A stretch of 11,958 nucleotides of DNA, from the NCBI GenBank assembly GCA_905214995.1, contig CAJMOT010000062.1, positions 1-11,958 on the forward strand. Direction: 5' to 3'. Under the pieces are notes generated by a model. That model saw nothing but the letters and a program-made list of their open reading frames with translations. It did not search any database and had not been told where the DNA came from. Both the position numbers and the translations under genes were made by a program. Below, piece after piece: positions 1-6,438 of this stretch. The DNA is from an uncultured bacterium. Its GTDB lineage: Bacteria; Verrucomicrobiota; Verrucomicrobiia; Opitutales; Intestinicryptomonadaceae. Positions within the stretch are counted from its first letter, which is position 1. The number at the start of each line of letters is the position of its first letter.

Positions 1-1
1 C

Positions 2-190
2 GCCGCCGGCCGCGAAACCCCGTCAGCGCTCGCCGCCCGCGCGCGCGGCATGAGGGCGTGCGGGGGGCTGGCGATGTTGGCGTGGCAGGGCGCGAAGTCG
101 CTTTCGATTTGGACCGCCAAGCCGCTAATGGGCGAATTCATGCTCAAAACCCTCAACGGCGCCGAAAAATGGCAACCCTCGAACAGATAA
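2..190 (+). CDS. aroE: Shikimate dehydrogenase, C-terminal fragment (5' part outside window)
   Basis: The frame starting at base 2 is open to TAA at 188-190 and gives the last 62 residues of a protein. The stretch GGLAMLAWQGAKSLSIWTAK matches the conserved C-terminal helix of shikimate dehydrogenase, where families typically show G-L-x-M-L-x-x-Q-x-A-x-x-F-x-x-W-T-G. AroE reduces 3-dehydroshikimate to shikimate with NADPH in the cytoplasm, the fourth step of chorismate and aromatic amino acid synthesis. The NADP-binding core and catalytic Lys/Asp lie upstream of the window, so activity cannot be judged. The 3' end overlaps the start of the prepilin peptidase gene by 22 bases in another frame, suggesting co-transcription. 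A ydiB-like quinate/shikimate dehydrogenase paralogue cannot be excluded from this fragment alone. Confidence 0.82.
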   Translation, partial: AAGRETPSALAARARGMRACGGLAMLAWQGAKSLSIWTAKPLMGEFMLKTLNGAEKWQPSNR

Positions 191-1089
191 ACTCCGCCTT
201 TCCGGCGTTCTTCCCCGCGGCGTTTTTCATATTCGGCGCGTGCGTCGGCAGCTTTCTGAACGTCTGCATTCTGCGCATTCCCGCCGGAAGGTCGATAGTG
301 CGGCCCGGCTCTCGCTGCGCGTGCGGAAAGCCGATCGCGTGGTTCGACAACATTCCGATCCTCGGATGGATCCTCCTGCGCGGGCGCGCGAGGTGCTGCG
401 GGCGGAAAATTTCGCCGCGGTATCCGCTCGTCGAATTTCTTACGGCGGCGGTATTCTGCGCGATGTGGATTCTGCTTCCGCCCGCCTCCGCCGGAGTCGG
501 AATGCTGTTTGCGTCCATTCTCATATTCTGTACGTTCGTGGACATCGACACCATGTCGCTCCCTGACTTCGCGACCGTCGGCGGCGCGCTGTTGGGAGCG
601 GCGGCCTCCGCGCTGTTTCCCGACATCCACGGAGCGCGCATAGAGGGCGCCCCGTTTTTCGCCTCTTCCGTAGCCTCCCTCGTCTCGTCGGTTTGCGGGC
701 TTGCGGTCGGCTCGGGAATCCTCTACTGGATGCGCCTCGGCGGGGAGATCGCATTCGGGAGGGAAGCCATGGGCGAGGGCGACGTGATACTCGTCGGCAT
801 GATAGGCGCGTTTTGCGGGTGGCAGGGCGCGCTGTTTGCGATATTCGGAGGGTCGCTCATAGGCGCCGCCGCGATTGTTCCGCTTGTTGCGCTGCGCGCC
901 GCCTTTTCAAAGGGTAAGAAATCCGGAAAAAAGCCGCGCAACTCCCCCTCCGAAGACGCTTCGGATTTCGCTCCCGACGCCATTCCCTACGGGCCGTGGC
1001 TCGCCATCGGGGGATTGGCATACTACATGTTTTTCTCAAAGCCGGTGGACGCCTATTTCGGCGGCGTCGCCGGCCTCCTCTTCAAATGA
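169..1089 (+). CDS. Prepilin peptidase (type IV leader peptidase, A24 family)
   Basis: This 306-residue polytopic inner-membrane aspartic protease would cleave, and usually N-methylate, type IV prepilins or type II secretion pseudopilins. Visible family marks are the N-terminal GSFLNVCILRIP block (27-38), WFDNIPILGW (58-67), the RYPLVE block (84-89), a first catalytic Asp in FVDIDTMSLPD (123-133) and the GEGD motif (202-205) with the second catalytic Asp. Hydrophobic segments fill most of the rest. The cytoplasmic cysteine region is atypical: C50-A-C52 and adjacent C76-C77 instead of two CxxC pairs. The ATG at 169 was chosen because it places the first membrane helix in the usual place; the frame is open upstream to a GTG at 58, but that extension is Arg-rich and lies inside aroE. 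No Shine-Dalgarno is seen. The stop overlaps the next start (ATGA). No pilin gene is in the window. Confidence 0.93.
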   Translation: MATLEQINSAFPAFFPAAFFIFGACVGSFLNVCILRIPAGRSIVRPGSRCACGKPIAWFDNIPILGWILLRGRARCCGRKISPRYPLVEFLTAAVFCAMWILLPPASAGVGMLFASILIFCTFVDIDTMSLPDFATVGGALLGAAASALFPDIHGARIEGAPFFASSVASLVSSVCGLAVGSGILYWMRLGGEIAFGREAMGEGDVILVGMIGAFCGWQGALFAIFGGSLIGAAAIVPLVALRAAFSKGKKSGKKPRNSPSEDASDFAPDAIPYGPWLAIGGLAYYMFFSKPVDAYFGGVAGLLFK

Positions 1090-2000
1090 CGGGCGAAACC
1101 GACGAAAACATAGAGGCGTTCATGGTGCGCATCGGCCAGCAGCGCCGCTACTCGAAGTACACTCTGCGCAACTACTCCGACTCAATACGCGAGTGGGTCG
1201 GATGGCTCAAAATCTGCGAGTTTTCCGACGGCTCGTACCTCTCCGCCGGCAGGCGCGTAGCCCGCATGTACGTCGCCGAGCTCTCGTCGAAGCTGCGTCC
1301 GGCCACAGTCCGCAACAAAATTTCCGCCCTGCGCTCGTTCTACAAATTTCTGATCCAGACGCGCGCGGCGGAGAGCGACCCGTTCGAGCTCGTCAGCCTG
1401 CCGAAAATGAAAAAGGATCTTCCGATATGCCTCAACGAGGGGCAGACCGCGGCGCTTCTCCAAATTCCGTGGACGCTCGAGCGCGCCGGAAAAATCGACA
1501 GGTTCCGCGCCCTGCGCGACGCCCTCGCCCTCGAGCTCCTCTACGGCGCCGGGCTGCGAATAAGCGAGCTCTGCGCCCTGAAATGGCGCGACATAGATTC
1601 CCGCCGCAACGTGGCGACCGTTCTCGGCAAGGGCGGCAAGACCCGCTTTTGCCCATACGGGGAATCCGCGGGCAGGCTGCTTGCCGCGTGGCGGGAATCC
1701 GGAAACTCCCCCCGCGAGCCGGACGCCGAAATCCTGCGCACGGCGAAGGGCGCCCCCCTCTACCCGCGCCTTGTCCAGCGCGAGCTCAAAATATACCTGC
1801 AATTCGCCGGCCTGCCGCTCTCCATCACCCCGCACAAGCTGCGCCACGGATTTGCAACGCACCTCGTAAACGCCGACGCCGACCTGCGCTCCGTCCAGGA
1901 AATGCTCGGGCATTCCAGCCTCTCCACCACCCAGATTTACACGCATTTGAGCGCTCGGAAAATGCTCGAGGCATACAACTCCGCCCACCCCCACTCCTGA
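1086..2000 (+). CDS. xerC: Tyrosine recombinase XerC
   Basis: This 304-residue site-specific recombinase probably resolves chromosome dimers at dif together with a XerD partner. The N-terminal SAM-like DNA-binding domain covers roughly residues 5-100 and the catalytic domain 110-295. All six active-site residues are present: R158 (GAGLRISEL), K182 (GKGGK), H250 and R253 (HKLRH), H276 (LGHSSLSTTQIYTH) and the nucleophile Y285. The tail YNSAHPHS resembles the XerC ending (YxxAHPRA) more than XerD, which is why XerC is preferred. The length matches the family (about 300). The ATG at 1086 overlaps the prepilin peptidase stop by four bases, favouring it over an in-frame upstream start at 996 that would intrude into that gene. 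The last base of the stop codon is the first base of an inverted repeat. A mobile-element integrase is less likely given length and context. Confidence 0.93.
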   Translation: MTGETDENIEAFMVRIGQQRRYSKYTLRNYSDSIREWVGWLKICEFSDGSYLSAGRRVARMYVAELSSKLRPATVRNKISALRSFYKFLIQTRAAESDPFELVSLPKMKKDLPICLNEGQTAALLQIPWTLERAGKIDRFRALRDALALELLYGAGLRISELCALKWRDIDSRRNVATVLGKGGKTRFCPYGESAGRLLAAWRESGNSPREPDAEILRTAKGAPLYPRLVQRELKIYLQFAGLPLSITPHKLRHGFATHLVNADADLRSVQEMLGHSSLSTTQIYTHLSARKMLEAYNSAHPHS

Positions 2001-2128
2001 ATGGGCGCGTGAAAAGGGGGTTGATGCTCCGTTAGGAAAACCGCCAAGACCGCTCGCGTATGTCAATACGCCACGCGCCCTTGTCGGCTTTCCCATACTC
2101 GCCTGAACCCCCTTTTGACGCGCCCATT
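2000..2128. repeat. Intergenic repeat copy 1, bounded by 23-nt inverted repeats
   Basis: Arms at 2000-2022 and 2106-2128 are reverse complements with one mismatch (left contains GCGTGAAAAGGGGG, right CCCCCTTTTGACGC). Between them lies a core repeated at 2178-2261. Bases 2041-2125 match that second copy with four substitutions and one single-base gap. A perfect 6-bp hairpin, GCGTAT/ATACGC with loop GTCA, sits at 2056-2071. The arrangement resembles a small palindromic, non-autonomous element (MITE- or REP-like). No transposase is nearby and no clear target-site duplication was found, so the class is unproven. Confidence 0.75.
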
Positions 2129-2149
2129 TGTCGTAATCTTTGGGGTACG

Positions 2150-2262
2150 GGTTTGCCGCTTATGCTCTGTTGACAAACCGCCAAGACCGCTCGCGTATGT
2201 CAATGCGCCACGCGCCCTCGGCGGCTTTCCCATACTTGCCTGAACCCCTTTTGACGCGCCCC
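2150..2262. repeat. Intergenic repeat copy 2
   Basis: This second copy begins with GGTTTGCCGCTTATGCTCTG and continues through the core shared with copy 1 to the GACGCGCCC end. The spacing between copies is 137-138 bp. It keeps the right-hand arm of copy 1 minus one C, but no matching left arm is seen. The internal hairpin is retained at 2193-2208 as GCGTAT/ATGCGC, with one T opposite G, which still pairs as G-U in RNA. No protein-coding pattern is conserved between copies: the differences fall at first, second and third codon positions alike. Confidence 0.75.
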
Positions 2263-2268
2263 GGGAGG

Positions 2269-2291
2269 GGGTATGCCGCTGATGCTCCGTT
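2269..2291. repeat. Truncated third repeat copy (left end only)
   Basis: GGGTATGCCGCTGATGCTCC and the following bases match the left edge of copy 2 (GGTTTGCCGCTTATGCTC) and the GATGCTCCGTT edge of copy 1. Similarity stops after about 23 bases, so this looks like the remnant of a further unit. From here to 2410 I see no gene or further repeat; the rest of the gap to 2528 holds the glgP terminator. Confidence 0.5.
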
Positions 2292-2416
2292 TTGAAAGAG
2301 TCCGCCGCCCGCCTCAATGTTTGGCTCGCCTTGCGACCGTAAAGAGCTTGCCTCTTTTCGCCGGATTTTCCGCGCGCGAAGTTTTGGGCGGTTTGCGCCG
2401 CTCCCATTTTGAGTGC

Positions 2417-2450
2417 GCAAAAAAAACAAGCCTTTCAAAAGGGCTTGTTT
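2417..2450 (-). terminator. Rho-independent terminator of glgP
   Basis: Read on the minus strand, AAACAAGCC (complement of 2442-2450) pairs perfectly over 9 bp with GGCTTGTTT (complement of 2424-2432) around a 9-nt loop. A run of eight T follows (the A-run at 2419-2426). It lies about 80 bases past the glgP stop, in the correct orientation. It may also weakly stop xerC transcripts from the other side, since TTTCTTT follows the stem on the plus strand. Confidence 0.85.
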
Positions 2451-2528
2451 CTTTGCAACGGCTTGCGCGCGTTTCCGAGCCGGCTTTTGCGGAGAGGTTC
2501 CCCGCGCATTGGCCTGCGCGCCCGCCGC

Positions 2529-5015
2529 CTAAAAGTCTCTTTTCAGATGCCAGATGTCTTCGGCGTATTCGCGTATGGTTCTGTCGGACGAGAAGAAGCC
2601 CATTCTCGCTGTGTTGTTTATGGCGATTTTCGCCCAACGCTTTTTGTCGCGGAACGCCTCGTCGACCTTTTTCTGGACGTCGCAGTACGACTGGTAGTCG
2701 GCGCAGACCATGAAGGGGTCGCCCCAGTCGAGAATCGACTTGCGCAGCGGCATGAAGGCGTTCGGGTTGTCGGGCATGAAATAGTCGGAGACGAGCCAGT
2801 CGAGAACGTCCTTCAAGTCTTTGTTTTGGGAGTAGACCGCCCACGGGTTGTAGCCGCGCGCGCGCCTGTCCTGGACTTCCTCGACATTCATTCCGAAGAT
2901 GAACATGTTTTCCTCCCCGACGGCGTCGAGAATCTCGATGTTGGCCCCGTCGAGCGTGCCGATTGTGGCCGCGCCGTTGAGGGCGAGCTTCATGTTGCCG
3001 GTTCCCGACGCCTCCTTGCCGGCGGTCGAAATTTGCTCCGAGAGATCGGCGGCGGGGATTATGCTCATCGCAAGCGACACGCTGTAATTGGGAATGAAGG
3101 CGACTTTCAGCTTGCCCTTTATGCGCGGGTCGGAGTTGATTTTCTCCCCGACCTTGTTGATCGCGAAAATTATGTTCTTTGCGATGTCGTAGCCCGGCGC
3201 CGCTTTCGCGCCGAATATGAACACGCGCGGGGCGATATCCATGTCGGGGTTGTGGAGCAGCTTTTTGTAGAGCGTGAGTATGTGCAGCAGGTTGAGGTGC
3301 TGGCGCTTGTATTCGTGCAGGCGCTTAATCTGCACGTCGAACATCGCCTCGGGCGAGACCTCTATGCCGCACTTTTCCCTTATTATCGCCGCCATGCGCT
3401 TTTTGTTCTCGAACTTCACGCGCATGAACTCGCGCTGGAAATCCCCGTCTTCGGCGTAGTTTTCGAGGGCGCGGATCGCGTCGAGGTCTTTCGGCCAGCA
3501 GACCCCCGGAACTTTCGCGTCTATTAGCGCGGAGAGCCCCGGATTGCAGGCTTTGAGCCAGCGGCGCGGCGTGACGCCGTTTGTCTTGTTGTTGAATTTT
3601 TCTGGGGAGAAGTCGTGGAAGTCGCGCAGGACGCTGTCTTTGAGCAGCTCCGTGTGGAGGGCGGCGACGCCGTTTACGCTGAAGCTCCCGACCACGGCCA
3701 AATACGCCATGCGCACCATCTTGGGCGAGCTCTCCTCTATTATCGAGAGCGCCTCCTGCTTGCCGATGTCGTTGGGATATTTTTCCGCCACGCGCCGCAG
3801 CCAGCGCGCGTTGATTTCGTATATGATTTGCAGGTGGCGGGGCAAGAGCTTTTCAAAGAACGACACCGACCACTTTTCGAGCGCCTCCGGCAGAAGGGTG
3901 TGGTTGGTGTAGGCGAAGATCTTTTCGCACATGGTCCACGCCTCGTCCCACGGCAGGCCGTGGACGTCCATCATCAGCCTCATGAGCTCCGGAATCGCTA
4001 TCGCCGGATGCGTGTCGTTGAGCTGGATTGCCGTCTTGTCCACAAATTGCGACCAGTCGGAGTGGTTTTCAAAGTAGCGGCGGATTATGTCTTGCAGGGA
4101 GCACGACACGAAGAAGTACTGTTGCAGAAGCCTCAGAATCTTTCCGTTTTCGGTCTTGTCGTTGGGGTACAGAACCTTTGAAATGGTTTCGCTCATTGCC
4201 TTTTCGTGGACTGCCTGCGCGTAGCCGCCCTCGTTGAAGGCGCCGAGGTCGAACTCGTTGGACGCGCGCGACTCCCAGAGGCGCAGGAAGTTCACCGTTT
4301 TTGCGCCGAATCCGACTATGGGGATGTCCCACGGCACGCCGACTATCTCCTTGGCGTCTTCCCATGACGGGAGCCAGTCTCCCTTGTCGTTCATGCGGTT
4401 TACGACGCGCCCGCCCATCGGGACTTTCACGGTGTATTCGGGGCGGACGATCTCCCACGGGCAGCCGAACCTCAGCCAGTTGTCGGGCGATTCCACCTGC
4501 CTGCCGTTTTCAAAAGACTGCGTGAATAGCCCGAACTCGTAGCGTATGCCGTATCCGATGGCGGGGTAGTCGAGCGTGGCGAGGGAGTCCTGAAAGCAGG
4601 CGGCGAGCCTGCCGAGGCCGCCGTTGCCAAGCCCCATGTCCACTTCGGCGTCGAATATGACATTGGGGTCGAGCCCGAGTTCGCGGAGCGCATTGCAGGT
4701 GGGCTCCATCAGATTGGTGTTGACGAGAAGGTCGGCGGTGAGCCTGCCCACGAGGTATTCGAGGGAAAAGTAGTGCACCCTGCGCACGTCGTTTTCGTGC
4801 TGGCGGCACATCGTGTCGATGAACCGGTTCATAATGTGGTTCTTTATTGCCAGCGCCGTGGCGATCCACCACGAATGGGTCGTGGCGGTTTTTCTCGCGC
4901 AGCCGAGCGAACGCTCCAAGTGCCAGAGAATGGCCTCCTTCATTCCCTCGCCGTTTTCGTGCACGTAAAACGGGCAGTTGTTCGAGTCGGTGTAGTAATC
5001 TTTCGTGACTTTCAT
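2529..5015 (-). CDS. glgP: Glycogen/starch/alpha-glucan phosphorylase
   Basis: This 828-residue cytoplasmic GT35 enzyme removes glucose from the non-reducing ends of glycogen or maltodextrin by phosphorolysis, giving glucose-1-phosphate. The pyridoxal-phosphate signature EASGTGNMKLALN is intact, with the cofactor lysine at K676. Other family blocks are HYFSLEYLVGR, the GLGNGGLGRLAACFQDSLAT stretch, GYGIRYEFGLF, QLNDTHPAIAIPELMR, NGVAALHTELLK, NKTNGVTPRRWL and VQIKRLHEYKRQ. Length is typical (about 800-850). The ATG at 5015 is the only Met that fits the family N-terminus; the frame stays open far upstream, antisense to the permease gene, with no family similarity. A promoter lies at 5048-5075, giving a leader of roughly 26 nt, and no clear Shine-Dalgarno precedes the ATG. 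The gene stands alone, divergent from the permease and convergent with xerC. Preference for glycogen or maltodextrin cannot be decided from sequence. Confidence 0.97.
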   Translation of the reverse strand: MKVTKDYYTDSNNCPFYVHENGEGMKEAILWHLERSLGCARKTATTHSWWIATALAIKNHIMNRFIDTMCRQHENDVRRVHYFSLEYLVGRLTADLLVNTNLMEPTCNALRELGLDPNVIFDAEVDMGLGNGGLGRLAACFQDSLATLDYPAIGYGIRYEFGLFTQSFENGRQVESPDNWLRFGCPWEIVRPEYTVKVPMGGRVVNRMNDKGDWLPSWEDAKEIVGVPWDIPIVGFGAKTVNFLRLWESRASNEFDLGAFNEGGYAQAVHEKAMSETISKVLYPNDKTENGKILRLLQQYFFVSCSLQDIIRRYFENHSDWSQFVDKTAIQLNDTHPAIAIPELMRLMMDVHGLPWDEAWTMCEKIFAYTNHTLLPEALEKWSVSFFEKLLPRHLQIIYEINARWLRRVAEKYPNDIGKQEALSIIEESSPKMVRMAYLAVVGSFSVNGVAALHTELLKDSVLRDFHDFSPEKFNNKTNGVTPRRWLKACNPGLSALIDAKVPGVCWPKDLDAIRALENYAEDGDFQREFMRVKFENKKRMAAIIREKCGIEVSPEAMFDVQIKRLHEYKRQHLNLLHILTLYKKLLHNPDMDIAPRVFIFGAKAAPGYDIAKNIIFAINKVGEKINSDPRIKGKLKVAFIPNYSVSLAMSIIPAADLSEQISTAGKEASGTGNMKLALNGAATIGTLDGANIEILDAVGEENMFIFGMNVEEVQDRRARGYNPWAVYSQNKDLKDVLDWLVSDYFMPDNPNAFMPLRKSILDWGDPFMVCADYQSYCDVQKKVDEAFRDKKRWAKIAINNTARMGFFSSDRTIREYAEDIWHLKRDF

Positions 5016-5047
5016 TTTACAGCGTGCGTTTAAAAATTTTTCGGGCC

Positions 5048-5075
5048 ATTTTACGGGGCCTGCGGCGCATGACAA
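5048..5075 (-). promoter_or_regulatory. Predicted sigma70-type promoter of glgP
   Basis: On the minus strand TTGTCA (complement of 5070-5075) and TAAAAT (complement of 5048-5053) each match five of six consensus bases and are separated by 16 bp. Transcription would begin near 5041, about 26 bases before the glgP ATG. The plus-strand permease gene has no equally clear promoter in this divergent gap. Confidence 0.6.
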
Positions 5076-5180
5076 GCAATATCTCGCGCGCTTGCGGAGG
5101 GTTCCGGAAGGGCGGCGCGGCGCGGGGGGTTCGGTTTTGGATTGCAATCTAACCCGCCGCGTGCGGTAATGGAAAAAGCA

Positions 5181-6326
5181 ATGGGTACGCTGAATAAATA
5201 CATACTCAGGCAGGTCGCGGGCGCCGCTTTCATGACGGTAGGGCTCTTCGTGTTCGTGCTCGTGCTCGGCAACGTCATGAAGGAGGTAGTGGGCGACCTC
5301 GCCGCCGGAAGGCTCAGCGTCGGCTTTTTTCTCTATATAGTGGCGCTGCTCATTCCCGGGGTGATACCCTACGCGCTTCCAATGGGAATGCTCACGGGCA
5401 TACTGCTCGTGTTCGGAAGGATGTCGTCGCAGAGCGAGGTCGTGGCGATAAAGGCGTGCGGCAGGTCGATATACAGCATGGCGGCCCCCGTGTTTTTCAT
5501 CGCGATCATAGCGTCCCTGTTTTCGGTCGGCATAAATTTCAATTACGCGCCGATAGCCGACAGAACCTACAAGAGCGCGCTCAGAAACCTGATACGCAAC
5601 AATCCGCTGCAATTCATACAGCCCGGCTCTTTCATAAGAGACTTCCCCGGGTACGTCATCTACGCGAACGGCGAGGACGGAAAGGAGCTCACGGGATTCC
5701 GTATTTGGGAGCTCGACAAGCGGGGGCGCTCGCGGGTCTCCATCCAGGCCGACCGCGGGGTTTTGGACTACGACGACTCCGCCGACGAAATAGTGCTGAC
5801 GCTGAAAAACGGCAGCGCGGAGAAGGCGCGCGACGACGATCCCGAAAACCTGCGCACCCCGCTGCCGACCGCGCGCTTCGACGAGCTCGTGATAAAGCTG
5901 CCGCTCAACGACATCATAGGCGGAATGGACAAGAACAACACGCGGCTGAAGCTCATGACGTTTTCGGAGCTCATGGAGGCGCGCGACACATGGCATCCGA
6001 GGCCTCTCGAAGAGACTACTCCGGAGCTCGCGTACCGCGACGGCATAGAGGTGCGCATACAGATACAGAAGAATTTCGCGATGGCGTTTTCGATATTCTC
6101 GATGGTGGTGCTCGCGGTGCCGCTCGGGATAAAGGCGTCGCGCTCGGAGACTTTCGCAAACGTGGCGATAGCGCTGGCGCTCGCGATGTCTTACTACATG
6201 ATGATAGTGGTGATTTCGTGGCTTGAAAAATACCCGCACATGCGCCCGGATTTGCTGATATGGCTGCCGAACATAATATTCCAGGCGGCGGGCTGCGTCC
6301 TGATATGGCGCTCGTCCAAAAACTGA
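5181..6326 (+). CDS. LptF/LptG-family permease (YjgP/YjgQ), lipopolysaccharide export
   Basis: This 381-residue inner-membrane protein would form, with its partner permease and the LptB ATPase, the ABC transporter that extracts lipopolysaccharide and drives it toward the Lpt bridge. It has the family's layout: three N-terminal membrane segments (about 10-33, 48-77, 97-117), a periplasmic beta-rich domain (about 120-295) and three C-terminal segments (about 300-317, 326-347, 358-376). Typical signals are the start LNKYILRQ, ALPMGMLTGILLVFGRMSSQSE with the following ACGRS, and FSMVVLAVPLGIKASRSETF. ATG 5181 was chosen because GGAAA lies just upstream and LNKYI falls at the usual N-terminus; ATG 5169 is possible. 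The neighbouring lpt genes are absent here, and LptF cannot be separated from LptG by eye, so no symbol is given. Confidence 0.9.
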   Translation: MGTLNKYILRQVAGAAFMTVGLFVFVLVLGNVMKEVVGDLAAGRLSVGFFLYIVALLIPGVIPYALPMGMLTGILLVFGRMSSQSEVVAIKACGRSIYSMAAPVFFIAIIASLFSVGINFNYAPIADRTYKSALRNLIRNNPLQFIQPGSFIRDFPGYVIYANGEDGKELTGFRIWELDKRGRSRVSIQADRGVLDYDDSADEIVLTLKNGSAEKARDDDPENLRTPLPTARFDELVIKLPLNDIIGGMDKNNTRLKLMTFSELMEARDTWHPRPLEETTPELAYRDGIEVRIQIQKNFAMAFSIFSMVVLAVPLGIKASRSETFANVAIALALAMSYYMMIVVISWLEKYPHMRPDLLIWLPNIIFQAAGCVLIWRSSKN

Positions 6327-6401
6327 CGTTTTTTTCGCCCGCGCCGCGCATCGGGGGCTTTTGCGGCGGCAAAAAATCCCGCATGCGAAGCCACAAAAGA
6401 C

Positions 6402-6429
6402 TTGAAAGGGGGAAATTTTCCCTTAGATT
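6402..6429 (+). promoter_or_regulatory. Predicted promoter of metK
   Basis: TTGAAA (6402-6407, five of six consensus) and TAGATT (6424-6429, four of six) are spaced by 16 bp, the only plausible pair in the 112-bp gap after the permease gene. Transcription would start at about 6436-6438, right at the metK ATG (6439), so the message would have almost no leader. The spacer includes the near-palindrome GGGAAATTTTCCC. No SAM riboswitch structure is apparent, and I found no intrinsic terminator for the permease gene in the gap. Confidence 0.45.
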
Positions 6430-6438
6430 CTAAACTTT

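Noticed and set aside
2041..2080. A dif-like Xer recombination site beside xerC.
   Set aside because: The inverted GCGTAT/ATACGC has a 4-bp centre and lacks the two 11-bp arms with a 6-bp centre and the TTATGTTAAAT-type arm expected of dif.
2041..2261. Short minus-strand peptides beginning MGKP in both repeat copies.
   Set aside because: The differences between copies change amino acids rather than silent positions, the frames diverge after about 20 residues, and ribosome sites are poor. A non-coding repeat is simpler.
2000..2291. CRISPR array.
   Set aside because: Units are ~85 bp or more, only two to three copies, with no uniform spacers and no cas genes.
5016..6239. The glgP reading frame stays open on the minus strand for about 400 further codons upstream of its ATG.
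   Set aside because: It is antisense to the well-supported Lpt permease gene, has low-complexity His/Arg/Tyr-rich composition and no phosphorylase similarity; long open antisense frames are common at this G+C and codon bias.
6327..6438. SAM or SAH riboswitch upstream of metK.
   Set aside because: I see no conserved multi-helix core or expression-platform hairpin in the 112-bp gap, and the predicted start leaves no leader.
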